This document shows positions 16,888 through 26,183 of a stretch of DNA of 64,000 nt, piece by piece. The first letter of the stretch is position 1. Each line of letters begins with the position of its first letter. The position numbers and the translations under genes are program-made. The DNA is from an uncultured Colwellia sp. (GTDB taxonomy: Bacteria > Pseudomonadota > Gammaproteobacteria > Enterobacterales > Alteromonadaceae). The DNA lies in NCBI GenBank assembly GCA_913061475.1, contig CAJXUN010000014.1, positions 23,169-87,168 of the forward strand. The letters run 5' to 3'. A model generated the notes under the pieces. The model saw only the letters and a program-made list of their open reading frames with translations. It did not search any database and was not told where the DNA came from.

Positions 16888-16976
16888 CTTAGGTTGAAAA
16901 AATAAAACGACCAGAACTATAGTTATTATTCATACGACTATCAAAGTCTCATTTTTAGCTGTTGGCCAAGCTAACG

Positions 16977-17019
16977 TAACACTTAACAATCATTTACTTT
17001 TAGTCATTGTTAAGTGTTA
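16977..17019. repeat. Perfect 14-bp inverted repeat
   Basis: TAACACTTAACAAT (16977-16990) and ATTGTTAAGTGTTA (17006-17019) are exact complements around a 15-nt loop. No T-run follows, so a simple terminator is unlikely. The ends carry GTTRRRY-like sequence, but the element is too short and too perfect for an integron attC site. Confidence 0.8.
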
Positions 17020-17339
17020 AGCAAAGTGGGTGTTACTCCTTGGAATCTAAAGTAAATCACCTGCTCGGTATTTTTAATAAAATGGGTGAGTTAGCAATTC
17101 ATGCTCATTATGATGAGTTGCTGCATAGTGTTCTTAAGGTTTCTATTTATCAGGGTAAAAGGCCATGGCGATATTAGATGTGACCTAGGTCAATAGGTAA
17201 ATTTACAGTTGAAGACATCGAAAATAGAGTTAAAAAGCAGCGAGTCTTTAACTTCGCTAGGTGTAATTGAAATGCGCTCTCGTACCAATAAAAACTGAAT
17301 CTCACATCGCGCTAATGAACTCTCGCCAATTGCTTTTAA
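17020..17339. other. Intergenic with a small unrecognised open frame
   Basis: An open frame ending at 17177 can be read from TTG 17040 or ATG 17082 (31 codons from the ATG, ending QGKRPWRY). No ribosome-binding site is clear and I recognise no family. The rest to 17339 has no obvious feature. A decayed gene is possible. Confidence 0.35.
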
Positions 17340-17783
17340 TTATTGAGTCGGCTCGTTCAAGTCTTTGATAACTAAATCAAGCGATGCCAACAATTGCAGT
17401 GCTTTTTCTGAGTCAATACTTTCAAACTTACAGTGTATTTGCTTCGGAATATCAGCGGCATTGAGCTTTAGTGCTTGGCCGCTTGTTGATAGTTGAATAA
17501 GCCGTTTGCGCTGGTCTTGTTTATCTTTGACGACGGAGAGTAATTTTTTTTCCGTCATTTTTTTCAAAATTTGTGTCAATGCGCCACCATCAATGGCGGT
17601 TTTTTCGATGAGCTTGGCAATGGTTATTTGATCTTGCTCCCACAGTGCCATCATCACGATATATTGTGGATAGGTTAAATTAATCTTGGCTAATGGCTCG
17701 CGATAGGCGCGAGTAATACTGTTGGATGCCATGTACAAACGGTGGCACAGCTGATTTTCTAATTTTAATTGTTCAAATGGCAT
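17340..17783 (-). CDS. ohrR: OhrR, MarR-family organic peroxide sensor
   Basis: The start is ATG 17783 (MPFEQLKLENQLC), preceded by AGGAG; the ORF-track start is 16 codons too long. The 147-residue product has the MarR winged helix (IAKLIEKTAIDGGALTQILKKM then DQRKRLIQLS) and the N-terminal redox cysteine of OhrR in LENQLCHRLY (Cys13). OhrR represses ohr until organic hydroperoxides oxidise that cysteine. It is divergent from ohr, with two matching operators in the 110-bp gap. Confidence 0.93.
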   Translation of the reverse strand: MPFEQLKLENQLCHRLYMASNSITRAYREPLAKINLTYPQYIVMMALWEQDQITIAKLIEKTAIDGGALTQILKKMTEKKLLSVVKDKQDQRKRLIQLSTSGQALKLNAADIPKQIHCKFESIDSEKALQLLASLDLVIKDLNEPTQ

Positions 17784-17809
17784 AAGTAACTCCTGAAACT
17801 GTATTTTAA

Positions 17810-17869
17810 TTTGCACGCAAAGTATTTGCAATTAATATTTATCTTGGTTATTATTTTGCGTGCAAAATA
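17810..17869. promoter_or_regulatory. Paired OhrR operators in the ohrR-ohr gap
   Basis: Two related palindromes lie 45 bp apart centre to centre: TTTGCACGCAAA (17810-17821) and TATTTTGCGTGCAAAATA (17852-17869). Each has TTTGC/GCAAA arms with a 2-bp centre. One is near the ohrR start and one near ohr, so OhrR probably controls both genes. The sequence differs from the TACAATT-type box known for other OhrR proteins. Confidence 0.75.
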
Positions 17870-17893
17870 TAAATTTAAACTGTGGAGTTTACT

Positions 17894-18322
17894 ATGAATG
17901 AATTGAAGAATGTTGCCTATACCGCTAAAGCTACAGCAACGGGTGGCCGTGAAGGCGTTGCCAAATCTGACGACGGCCGTTTAACGGTTGATTTATCGAC
18001 ACCTAAAGGTTTAGGTGGCGATGATGGACAAGGTACGAATCCGGAGCAATTATTTGCTGCTGGCTATGCCGCGTGTTTTATCGGTGCCCTTAAAGTTGTT
18101 GCTGGAGCAGATAAAATAGCGCTGCCAGCTGACACACACATTAACGCTGAAGTATCTATTGGCGCGATAGAAGTTGGTTTTGGTATTGCGGTTAAACTAG
18201 CCGTGTCATTGGGTGATATGGATAAAGCAAAAGCTGAAACATTAGTTGAAAAAGCCCACCAAATTTGCCCGTACTCAAATGCAACACGTGGCAATATTGC
18301 CGTTGAACTTTCGGTTATTTAA
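17894..18322 (+). CDS. ohr: Organic hydroperoxide reductase Ohr (OsmC family)
   Basis: The start is ATG 17894 (MNELKNVAYTAKATATGGREG), with TGGAG upstream; the track start at GTG 17882 lies on the ribosome-binding site. The 142-residue product has both Ohr catalytic cysteines in their contexts, GYAACFIGAL and CPYSNATRGN. Ohr is a cytoplasmic thiol peroxidase that reduces organic and fatty-acid hydroperoxides using lipoylated proteins. A strong terminator follows. Confidence 0.96.
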   Translation: MNELKNVAYTAKATATGGREGVAKSDDGRLTVDLSTPKGLGGDDGQGTNPEQLFAAGYAACFIGALKVVAGADKIALPADTHINAEVSIGAIEVGFGIAVKLAVSLGDMDKAKAETLVEKAHQICPYSNATRGNIAVELSVI

Positions 18323-18361
18323 GTATTCTATAATTTAAACTGATGAAATCGCTTAGCTTTA

Positions 18362-18391
18362 AAAAACGGACATCTAATGATGTCCGTTTTT
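18362..18391 (+). terminator. Rho-independent terminator after ohr
   Basis: A 13-bp perfect stem, AAAAACGGACATC and GATGTCCGTTTTT with a TAAT loop, ends in a T-run. The stem and loop are nearly identical to the terminator at 26154-26183. Confidence 0.9.
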
Positions 18392-18581
18392 GGTTTTTTA
18401 AATTATATTACCGGTGAATAAATCATCCGCGATAAACAAGATGTTTTTCTGCGTTGCTAACAAACACTAAATCATAATGATGATACTAAAGTGTTGAATA
18501 AAATTAGATTTTAGGCTTAAAATTGCTTAGTGCTTAGACCATTTAGCTACAAGCTTGATGTTTGAATGATTTTTAATCAAG

Positions 18582-19913
18582 ATGTTCGGCAGAACAATAG
18601 GAGCAATAGCATCAGTATCTCACGATACATTAATTGCATTTTTTGCTGTTCAATGGCTGTTAGTATTTTATTTGATCAAATGGAGTAAGCGTAAATTGAG
18701 TGAAGAAATTTTTTCTGGAAATGTTTACATCCTTATTCCAGCATATCTTAAAAAAGGTTTTTCTTTTACAAAAGTTTTACCATGTGAAGCAAAACATAAA
18801 AACTTTATTGACGATATTAGTCAAAGGTTTAACGACGAGATCTCAAGTGGCGTTCATAAGTCTCAAATGAGGTCTTATTTAGGTACTTTTCCTCTTGCGT
18901 GTTTTGATGATGCTGAGTGTCCTGTAGATCAGCAATTTTATCAAGACGCTGAATTGTTTTTATCGCTTCATAGTAAAACCGGTTTAGCGGTGTTAACGAT
19001 TAGGCTATTTGAAAAGCAACTCCCCGCTTCTCAGCTACTTGACCGATTATCGAAAGGCGCTTTGTTATTTAAAAATGACAGTGGTGTATGTGTGAGCATA
19101 GATGATCTGGTTTCCCAATGGGGAATTTCAGTCTTGTCTACTTCGGCTAAGGCTTGCCTTTCAACCCGACAAGAAATTCCTGCAGACGTACTGCCTTATT
19201 ACTTTGCCAATGAAACTTACGCTTCTAAAAATATGTCGGCTCAAATTACTTCTAAAGAATTCAAACAGCAAATGTCGACAAATGTTGCCCAATACGATAG
19301 CAGTGATATTTTTGTTGGTAAACAAAGCGTTATACGAATAGATCGCAGAGATAGTCAGCATGACTATCCAAAACTGACATCCGATAGCGCTTTTTTATTC
19401 GTACTTGAGGCCTTGCTATACAAAGAAGCCGCTGTTTTACGTACTAACAAACAAGTGCTTATTGCCATTGAAAAAAATGACTTACTCGCCCTCGATGTAC
19501 TTAACAAATTAACTGCTGAATTTTCGGCAACTATTCCATTTTGGGACATTAATATTTTTAATTACCTGACTGCTCAGCAATTGGCTAATAATCTCGATGA
19601 GCGGTTTGGTATCAATCAATATTTTGAATTGTATGAAAAAAATCAGCAACTATTACAATACCGGATAAATCTGAAAGAGGGTATTGAGCAAGAAAAGAAA
19701 AATAAAATCTTATATATTATCGCCGTGATCTTGTTCATTTTTGAATTAGCACCACACTGCTATGTATTATTTACCCGAATATTAAGCGGTAAATGGCTGA
19801 GTTCAGCAGAATCTTTATCTTTAGTTGGCGCTGGTATCTCTACGGCACTACTTGCCAGTATCCTAGTTTTAGTTATCCGCAAAAAGAAGAGAAAGCACGA
19901 TGCAAGCTTATGA
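18582..19913 (+). CDS. Unrecognised membrane-anchored protein
   Basis: I do not recognise this 443-residue protein. It has one N-terminal hydrophobic segment (about 17-33), a large soluble region of about 340 residues with no motif I can name, a charged stretch (EGIEQEKKNKI), and two C-terminal hydrophobic segments (about 378-398 and 412-432) ending in a basic tail RKKKRKHD. It overlaps the next gene by 14 bp, so the two form an operon. The ribosome-binding site of ATG 18582 is poor. The AT content is somewhat higher than its neighbours. Confidence 0.7.
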   Translation: MFGRTIGAIASVSHDTLIAFFAVQWLLVFYLIKWSKRKLSEEIFSGNVYILIPAYLKKGFSFTKVLPCEAKHKNFIDDISQRFNDEISSGVHKSQMRSYLGTFPLACFDDAECPVDQQFYQDAELFLSLHSKTGLAVLTIRLFEKQLPASQLLDRLSKGALLFKNDSGVCVSIDDLVSQWGISVLSTSAKACLSTRQEIPADVLPYYFANETYASKNMSAQITSKEFKQQMSTNVAQYDSSDIFVGKQSVIRIDRRDSQHDYPKLTSDSAFLFVLEALLYKEAAVLRTNKQVLIAIEKNDLLALDVLNKLTAEFSATIPFWDINIFNYLTAQQLANNLDERFGINQYFELYEKNQQLLQYRINLKEGIEQEKKNKILYIIAVILFIFELAPHCYVLFTRILSGKWLSSAESLSLVGAGISTALLASILVLVIRKKKRKHDASL

Positions 19914-20751
19914 CTTAGCGGATATTTTTGAATCAATAGAGAAATTCAACAACAAGGGCTTTGCTGTTCAAGAAAAAAGACTTTTGTCTGAGTATTTGTT
20001 AAATAATGCAACGTTTAAAAAACGTAGGATGTTGCAGCTGTTATCCGTTGATGTTCACTGTGATGATATGGCTTGGTTAGAATGGTTTAATTGGTATTAT
20101 CAAGGGGTAAGCTTCAGCGAGTGTCCTGCATGGTTACAAAACGAAAAAGGCAAGCTTAGCCTTAATGACATTAAGCTGATGAGCTATCCAAACTTGACTG
20201 ATTTAGGCTGGGAAATAAAAGATGTTGTAAAATCGTCAATTGATATTTCGGCTGCAGGGATAGGTAATTATATTCCCACTGAACATGAACTCGAGCATTG
20301 GGTAAAACTTCGTCGTCAGAACATGGATCTTTTTACCGGCGCTGTATTAGCTGGAGAATTAGTGGCACAAGTTGGTTTTATTAAAATTACCGCTGCAGAA
20401 CATCAAAAAATGTCTGCCGGCAAGTTGTCGGAAAATAGTTTAAGTGGGCTTTGTGATGATAGTAGTGACGAGATATTTCTGTACATCCCGAGTGTGGTGA
20501 TAAAGCGTGAACTGCAGAAGAAAACGCTTTTAATGAAGATGCTTAAACACCTTTTTCAACAATTCAATAACAGCGCTATTGGACCAAAAGTGAAAGGTTT
20601 TATAGCAGTCGCTTACACAAAAGATGGAGAAAAACTTTGTCAGCAATTCAACCTTAGCTATAAAACTTCACACCTAAAAGATCAAAAGGTTTGCAGCGGC
20701 ACGATCGATGACCTACTTCAGTCGAAGCTATGTAAGAAAATTTGTCGTTAG
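19900..20751 (+). CDS. Unrecognised protein with a GNAT-like C-terminal half
   Basis: This 283-residue protein has an N-terminal helical region with a Trp-rich segment (MAWLEWFNWYY, about residues 60-70). Residues of about 140-280 look like a divergent GNAT acetyltransferase core: a strand pair LFTGAVLAGELVAQVGFIKI, a strand IFLYIPSVVIKRE running into helix LQKKTLLMKMLKHLF, then GFIAVAYTKDGEKLCQQFNLSYKTSH, the usual last helix and strand. The acetyl-CoA loop (Q/RxxGxG/A) is not clear, so it may be inactive or bind something else. It is translationally coupled to the membrane protein upstream. Confidence 0.65.
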   Translation: MQAYDLADIFESIEKFNNKGFAVQEKRLLSEYLLNNATFKKRRMLQLLSVDVHCDDMAWLEWFNWYYQGVSFSECPAWLQNEKGKLSLNDIKLMSYPNLTDLGWEIKDVVKSSIDISAAGIGNYIPTEHELEHWVKLRRQNMDLFTGAVLAGELVAQVGFIKITAAEHQKMSAGKLSENSLSGLCDDSSDEIFLYIPSVVIKRELQKKTLLMKMLKHLFQQFNNSAIGPKVKGFIAVAYTKDGEKLCQQFNLSYKTSHLKDQKVCSGTIDDLLQSKLCKKICR

Positions 20752-20784
20752 ACCTATGATTAAAGCTTAAATTGCCGATGGTAA

Positions 20785-20857
20785 TTTTTATTTACAACTT
20801 GCTACTTAATACACCATGTTTGGCAAACTAATCTTCTCCAAGCAAATGTTGGCGAGT
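20785..20857. repeat. Direct repeat A: partial copy of the putA 3' end
   Basis: TTTTTATTTACAACTTGC, CTACTTAAT and AACTAATCTTCT are shared with 26179-26249 in the same order, with about 85% identity by eye over about 70 bp. In copy B the sequence includes the putA stop and last codons; here it follows an unrelated gene. The two copies bracket the photolyase cluster. Confidence 0.75.
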
Positions 20858-21035
20858 AATTTTAAAAGATAGATAAGCTTGAAAGTATGAGAGTCTCTGG
20901 TATTAAGGTTAAAAACTATGCTCGTTGTATCGATTATGCTTTAGCGTTTAGCACCTGTAATAATAATATAAGCTAATGGTGATCTGCTGCTGGGTTTTAT
21001 TCGTATGAAAGTTTTTATTGATTAGAATATTACCC

Positions 21036-22391
21036 ATGAAACGCACACTCTATTGGCTAACGCATGATTTGCGGATTAATGATAATTTGGCTCTACATGC
21101 TGCCAGTAAAAGTGAGCATTTACTATGTGTTTATGTCGTTGATAAACAGTGGTTTCAAACGAATAATTATCAGTCAAAAGCGCTAGGGGTAAAACGCTGG
21201 CATTTTTTGCAAAGCTGTTTAAACGACTTTAACCAAGCGCTTTTGGCGCTTGGGCAGCAGCTCTATATCGTTTATGGTGACACCTTAAGCACTTTAGCTA
21301 AGCTATGTGATAACTATCAAATTAGTGACCTGATTACGACAAAATTGCCAGGCACTTATGAGCAAAGGCTAATAAAAAGTTTAAGCGATTTGAAGCCTGA
21401 ATTAGCCATTAATACCGTTGAGCAATATACCTTATATGAACAAGCAGCATTACCCTTTGAGCTTGAGCAACTGCCGATAAGTTACTCCAAGTTTCGAAAA
21501 GCCATGACGGGTTTAAAACCGCCCACATTAGCACCAGTGATCACCTCGCTCCCCCCATTGTTCGATACTATGCCTTCACCTACCGTTTTCAGGCCCCAGT
21601 GGCTGCCAAACAGCGGCTATCAGGAAGTTAAACATGGCTGCTACTTTAGCGGTGGCGAGCAATATGGTTTGAGGCAGCTTAGCCATTATTTTTCCACCAG
21701 TGCTGCTGCAAGTTATAAACAATTAAGAAATAATTTAGATGGTTGGCAAAATAGCAGTAAGTTGTCTGCTTGGCTGAGCTATGGCTGTATTTCCGCCCGA
21801 CAAGTATTTCATGCTATTGCAAAATTTGAACAGCAATACGGTAAAAATAGCTCTACTGAATGTTTGTATTTAGAATTATTATGGCGTGAGTACTTTCAAT
21901 GGCTACACTTCAGTGTTGGTGCAAAAATCTATCACTTTAAAGGTTTGGCAAAGACTGCTCCGCTGACAAGCTTCTATAACGAGCGTTTTAGCAAATGGTG
22001 TTTAGGAAATACGCCATACCCGCTAGTGAATGCTTGCATGAATGAACTCAGGTTGACCGGATATTTGAGTAACCGTGGTCGACAAATTGTTGCCAGCTGC
22101 TTGGTGAATGAACTTAGTGTTGATTGGCGGTACGGTGCAGCATGGTTTCAAGAACATTTAGTCGACTATGACGCCGCGGTAAATTGGGGGAATTGGCAGT
22201 ACATTGCTGGTGTTGGAGTAGACCCAAGAGGTGGTAGACATTTTAACCTAGAGAAGCAAACTACACTTTACGACCCTGACGGTTTGTATCAAGAAAAGTG
22301 GACGAAAAACACCTCAGCAAGAATGGTTGCTCTTGATTCAGTTGATGCTTCAGACTGGCCGATAATAGCAGAGATACATCATGACTCTTAG
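21036..22391 (+). CDS. Cryptochrome DASH (CRY-DASH) photolyase
   Basis: The product starts at ATG 21036 (MKRTLYWLTHDLRINDN), 451 residues. It has the N-terminal antenna domain and a C-terminal FAD domain. CRY-DASH features are clear: LYLELLWREYFQW, YPLVNACMNELRLTGYLSNRGRQIVASCLV, DWRYGAAWFQEHLVDYDAAVNWGNWQY and GVGVDPRGGRHFN. DASH proteins repair cyclobutane dimers mainly in single-stranded DNA and may also signal in light. It opens a run of five genes in one direction devoted to photolyase-type proteins. Confidence 0.92.
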   Translation: MKRTLYWLTHDLRINDNLALHAASKSEHLLCVYVVDKQWFQTNNYQSKALGVKRWHFLQSCLNDFNQALLALGQQLYIVYGDTLSTLAKLCDNYQISDLITTKLPGTYEQRLIKSLSDLKPELAINTVEQYTLYEQAALPFELEQLPISYSKFRKAMTGLKPPTLAPVITSLPPLFDTMPSPTVFRPQWLPNSGYQEVKHGCYFSGGEQYGLRQLSHYFSTSAAASYKQLRNNLDGWQNSSKLSAWLSYGCISARQVFHAIAKFEQQYGKNSSTECLYLELLWREYFQWLHFSVGAKIYHFKGLAKTAPLTSFYNERFSKWCLGNTPYPLVNACMNELRLTGYLSNRGRQIVASCLVNELSVDWRYGAAWFQEHLVDYDAAVNWGNWQYIAGVGVDPRGGRHFNLEKQTTLYDPDGLYQEKWTKNTSARMVALDSVDASDWPIIAEIHHDS

Positions 22392-22424
22392 CATGCGAGT
22401 GCTAGGTATTGCGGACTTATTACA

Positions 22425-23915
22425 GTGACTGTCAACCCAGTCAATGTCGTCTGGCTTAAGCGTGATTTGCGACTTAGTGATCACCTGCCTTTACGACAAG
22501 CAATTCAATCAGGTTTAACACTGCTTTACTATGTTTTTGAACCACTATTGCTCGACGATCCTCATTATGATCAACGGCACTGGCGCTTTGTTTGGCAATC
22601 AATTGAAGATCTTAATCAGCAGTTAGCAGCCTTTAATAGTCAAGTGTATGTTTATGTGGGAGACGCTGTCGATGGTCTGAACGAAATTAACCGTTATTTT
22701 GGTATCAACGGCTTATTTAGCCATGAGGAAACCGGTTTACTGTCGACCTTTGAGCGAGATAAAACGGTAAAAAAGTGGAGTGTTGAACACCATGTTCATT
22801 GGCATGAAACAGCAACCGGAGCGGTTGTTCGAGGTAAAAAAAATAGAAAAAATTGGGATAGCCATTGGCGCGATGTCATGCAAGCGCCAGTAGTTGAAGT
22901 TCCCTTGTCTGCCAATGCTTTATTGGCTAAGCAAAGCATAGATAAATTACCGAGTTCGACGATAGCGCCATCATGGCTAACCCCTAATGCATATATGCTG
23001 AAAGGTGGTGAAAATTGGGCGAAAAAAACTTTGCAGTCGTTTTTATATGTCCGAGGGAAAAGTTATCACTTTGATATTTCTAAACCGATGGCAAGCCGCA
23101 AAAGCTGTTCACGATTATCGCCTTATTTGGCATGGGGTAATATCAGTTTAAGACAGTTTTATCAGGCCCTGTTATTAAAACAAGCGGAAAGTGCTTGGAA
23201 AAAATCTATTGCTGCTCTGGCTTCAAGGCTGCATTGGCATTGTCATTTCATTCAAAAATTTGAAAGTGAACACCATATGCAGTGGCGGCCGGTTAACAAA
23301 GCCTATAATGACTTATGCTATCCAAAGATACACATGGGTTTGAGTGTTGATGAGCGGATAAGTCAATGGGAAAATGCACAAACGGGATATCCATTAGTCG
23401 ATGCCTGCATGCTTTGTTTAGTGAAAACTGGTTATATAAACTTCCGTATGCGGGCAATGCTAGTCAGTTTCTTATGCCATCATCTCCTCGTTGATTGGCG
23501 TTTAGGGGTAACGCACTTAGCGGCTCTGTTTCTAGATTTTGAGCCAGGGATTCATTATCCGCAATTTCAAATGCAAGCCGGGGTCACGGGTACGAATATC
23601 ATTCGAGTTTACAATCCGGTGAAGCAGTCACAAGAGAAAGATCCCGATGGCGAGTTTATTATTAAATGGTTACCACAATTAGCACAGTTACCCAAAGAGC
23701 TGGTCCATACGCCATGGCAACTATCACCCATGGAACAACAGCTTTACCAATGTCAGTTAGGTGAAAATTACCCCTTGCCCATGGTGGATATTGCACAAAC
23801 AGGTAAAATTTCCCGCGATCTACTTTGGGGCTTTCGGCAACGACTCGATAGCAAAAAAGAAGCTCAGCGTATCGTAGCTAAACATGTAAGAGCAAAGGCT
23901 AAAAAACACGCATAA
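22425..23915 (+). CDS. Cryptochrome/photolyase-family FAD protein (second paralogue)
   Basis: The 496-residue protein starts at GTG 22425. It has an antenna domain ([17 protein letters not shown]) and a FAD-binding domain ([55 protein letters not shown]). The FAD domain is distinct from the DASH gene upstream, with [19 protein letters not shown] near the end. Members of this subgroup are annotated as FAD-binding cryptochrome/photolyase proteins with little experimental work. Whether it repairs DNA or senses light cannot be told. It follows the DASH gene after 33 bp. Confidence 0.85.
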   Translation: MTVNPVNVVWLKRDLRLSDHLPLRQAIQSGLTLLYYVFEPLLLDDPHYDQRHWRFVWQSIEDLNQQLAAFNSQVYVYVGDAVDGLNEINRYFGINGLFSHEETGLLSTFERDKTVKKWSVEHHVHWHETATGAVVRGKKNRKNWDSHWRDVMQAPVVEVPLSANALLAKQSIDKLPSSTIAPSWLTPNAYMLKGGENWAKKTLQSFLYVRGKSYHFDISKPMASRKSCSRLSPYLAWGNISLRQFYQALLLKQAESAWKKSIAALASRLHWHCHFIQKFESEHHMQWRPVNKAYNDLCYPKIHMGLSVDERISQWENAQTGYPLVDACMLCLVKTGYINFRMRAMLVSFLCHHLLVDWRLGVTHLAALFLDFEPGIHYPQFQMQAGVTGTNIIRVYNPVKQSQEKDPDGEFIIKWLPQLAQLPKELVHTPWQLSPMEQQLYQCQLGENYPLPMVDIAQTGKISRDLLWGFRQRLDSKKEAQRIVAKHVRAKAKKHA

Positions 23916-23995
23916 TCACAAGCAAATCGCAGACCGTAAGCGGGAGTATAAGCGATGAATCAATGTTGTTAATTGGCCAGTAATGGGTGAATTAG

Positions 23996-24151
23996 ATGCA
24001 TAAAAAATTAACTTTGGCTGAAAAAAATTGCCAAACTTGCGGTAAGGGCTTTGTTTGGCGGAAAAAATGGCATCGCTGTTGGGAACAAGTACTTTATTGT
24101 TCTGAGCGTTGTCGGCGAAATAAAAGCAGTGCTGAACGTTCAGTACGTTGA
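23996..24151 (+). CDS. DUF2256 small zinc-ribbon-like protein
   Basis: This 51-residue gene is missing from the ORF track because of its length. The product begins [19 protein letters not shown]. It has CxxC near residues 12-15 and CSERC at 35-39, with the [19 protein letters not shown] core typical of DUF2256. DUF2256 genes are often found beside cryptochrome/photolyase genes, which is the case here. Four cysteines suggest a small zinc-binding fold; the function is unknown. Confidence 0.88.
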   Translation: MHKKLTLAEKNCQTCGKGFVWRKKWHRCWEQVLYCSERCRRNKSSAERSVR

Positions 24152-24197
24152 GATAGGTAGAGCGCAAAATTTTGCGTTGTTATGATAAGGAAAATAA

Positions 24198-25748
24198 ATG
24201 CCAGCAAAACATCTTAGGTTAATTTTAGGCGATCAGCTCAACCCAACACATAGTTGGTTTGAGCATATTGATACTGAGGTTGTTTATGTTATTGCAGAGC
24301 TTCATCAAGAGGCTATCTACACTAAACATCATGTACAAAAAATCACCGCGTTTTTTGCTGCTATGGCTGACTTTGCTCAGCAACTTGTCGCGCAAGGTCA
24401 TCAAGTTTGTTATTTAACCCTAGATGATAGTCAACACTATCAAAATTTAACCGCACTTATCACTGCACTGGTAGAACGCTATAGCGCCGAGCACTTCAGT
24501 TTTCAACGACCTGATGAATATCGTCTACGCGAGCAGTTATCGGCACTACAAGGCCAGCTTAGTGCAACCGTAACTGAAGTTGATTCTGAGCACTTTCTTC
24601 TGCCCTTTAATGAATTGCCTGAGCACTTTCAAGCGCAAAGCCATGTCAGAATGGAGCACTTTTATCGCTATATGCGTAAACGTTTTGCCATTTTAATGAA
24701 CGGTGAGAAACCGCTTGGTGACGCATGGAACTTTGACAGTAATAATCGCCAGTCATTTAAACAAAGCGATCTTAAATCCATTCCTAAACCGCTGATCTTT
24801 GAAAATACTGCAGAGCCTTATCTACAGCGGATTAAAAAGCATAATATCCGAACAATTGGCCAAGAATCTAACGAGGTGAGTTATCCAATTAATCGCGAGC
24901 AATCAAAAACCTTATTAGATTTTTTTTGTCGATACCAGTTAATTAACTTTGGTAACTTTCAAGATGCCATGACCATGGCATCACCCTATGCATGGAGCTT
25001 ATACCACTCACGTTTAAGCTTTTCGCTGAACTGTAAAATGCTACATCCGATGGAGGTTATTAGCGCAGCATTAAGTGCCTATGAAGATAGTGATGGCAAC
25101 ATTACCTTGTCGCAAGTGGAAGGTTTTATTCGACAAATTTTAGGCTGGCGCGAATATGTCAGAGGCATGTATTGGGTAAACATGCCTAATTACAGCGAGC
25201 AAAATTTTTTAACAGCAAAGCGTAACTTACCTGAATTTTTTTGGCACGCTAATACCCATATGCAATGCTTAAAAAGTGCTATATCGCAATCTCTAGATCA
25301 CGCCTATGCCCACCATATTCAGCGCTTAATGATCACGGGTAACTTTGCCTTATTAGCAGGTATTGCTCCTAAGCAGGTCGATGAGTGGTACTTAGGCATC
25401 TATATTGATGCGATTGAGTGGGTGGAATTACCCAATACTCGCAGCATGGCACTGTTTGCCGATGGCGGGTGGATCGCTACTAAACCTTATGCGGCCAGTG
25501 GTAACTATGTTAATAAAATGAGTGATTACTGCCGAGGCTGTCGTTATAACGTTAAAGAGAAAGTGACGGAAAACGCCTGTCCACTAAACAGCTTGTATTG
25601 GAACTTTATTGCCAAGAACTATGACAAATTAGCGTCAAATCCCCGTATGGCTTTCCCCGTACGTAATTGGGAAAAAATGCCGTCCGAGCAAAAAAGTGCT
25701 ATTAGCGCGCATGCTGAAAAGTTATTAAATAATCTAGACGCCTTGTAG
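24198..25748 (+). CDS. FeS-type bacterial cryptochrome/(6-4) photolyase (PhrB/CryB-like)
   Basis: The 516-residue protein begins after a good AAGGAAA site. It lacks the classic photolyase N-terminus and instead starts LRLILGDQLNPTHSWF, the PhrB/CryB-type domain also called the photolyase-related protein family. Family motifs include LGWREYVRGMYW, HIQRLMITGNFALLAGI and GNYVNKMSDYCRGCRY. Cysteines in HMQCLKSA, YCRGC and ENACPLN match the four that hold the 4Fe-4S cluster. Characterised relatives repair (6-4) photoproducts in DNA. The location in a photolyase cluster supports that role. Confidence 0.92.
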   Translation: MPAKHLRLILGDQLNPTHSWFEHIDTEVVYVIAELHQEAIYTKHHVQKITAFFAAMADFAQQLVAQGHQVCYLTLDDSQHYQNLTALITALVERYSAEHFSFQRPDEYRLREQLSALQGQLSATVTEVDSEHFLLPFNELPEHFQAQSHVRMEHFYRYMRKRFAILMNGEKPLGDAWNFDSNNRQSFKQSDLKSIPKPLIFENTAEPYLQRIKKHNIRTIGQESNEVSYPINREQSKTLLDFFCRYQLINFGNFQDAMTMASPYAWSLYHSRLSFSLNCKMLHPMEVISAALSAYEDSDGNITLSQVEGFIRQILGWREYVRGMYWVNMPNYSEQNFLTAKRNLPEFFWHANTHMQCLKSAISQSLDHAYAHHIQRLMITGNFALLAGIAPKQVDEWYLGIYIDAIEWVELPNTRSMALFADGGWIATKPYAASGNYVNKMSDYCRGCRYNVKEKVTENACPLNSLYWNFIAKNYDKLASNPRMAFPVRNWEKMPSEQKSAISAHAEKLLNNLDAL

Positions 25749-25871
25749 GTAGTGATAAGTAAATCCTGCCATCTGTCGCAGCTTAAAGATAAATTAGCCG
25801 TACTAAATTGGTCTTTATTACCTTTTGATTCGTAACCTAAACTTGGAAATATCAATATTAAGGTTGACTAT

Positions 25872-26123
25872 ATGACACTGTCTTTGGATGAAGAATCAAG
25901 AATTATCGAAATGGCTTGGGAAGATCGCACGCCCTTTGAAGCCATAGCGCATCAATTCAATATGGGGGAAACGGCAGTGATCAAGTTTATGCGTCGTAAC
26001 CTAAAACCAAAAAGCTTTAAATTATGGCGCGCACGGGTCAGTGGCCGAACAACTAAACATAGTCAACTGAGATCGCCTGAGGTGAGCAGGGGCTATTGCC
26101 CAACGCAGTATAAGCCTCGCTAG
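25872..26123 (+). CDS. DUF2805 (TIGR03643) family protein
   Basis: The 83-residue product reads MTLSLDEESRIIEMAWEDRTPFEAI, then QFNMGETAVIKFMRRNLKPKSFKLWRARV. This is the TIGR03643/DUF2805 signature. The first half looks like a helix-turn-helix, and the family is commonly linked to photolyase genes. It is the last gene in the cluster and is followed by a bidirectional terminator. The function is not established. Confidence 0.85.
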   Translation: MTLSLDEESRIIEMAWEDRTPFEAIAHQFNMGETAVIKFMRRNLKPKSFKLWRARVSGRTTKHSQLRSPEVSRGYCPTQYKPR

Positions 26124-26153
26124 TTGGATATGCATTGTCGAAGAACTAAACAA

Positions 26154-26183
26154 AAAAACGGGCATCTAATGATGCCCGTTTTT
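26154..26183. terminator. Bidirectional terminator between DUF2805 gene and putA
   Basis: A perfect 13-bp stem, AAAAACGGGCATC and GATGCCCGTTTTT with a TAAT loop, has A- and T-runs on both sides. It can end transcription from both convergent genes. Confidence 0.9.

Noticed and set aside
16971-17021. Integron attC site
   Set aside because: R-box-like ends are present, but the element is about 50 bp, has perfect arms without extrahelical bases, and no cassette array or integrase is visible.
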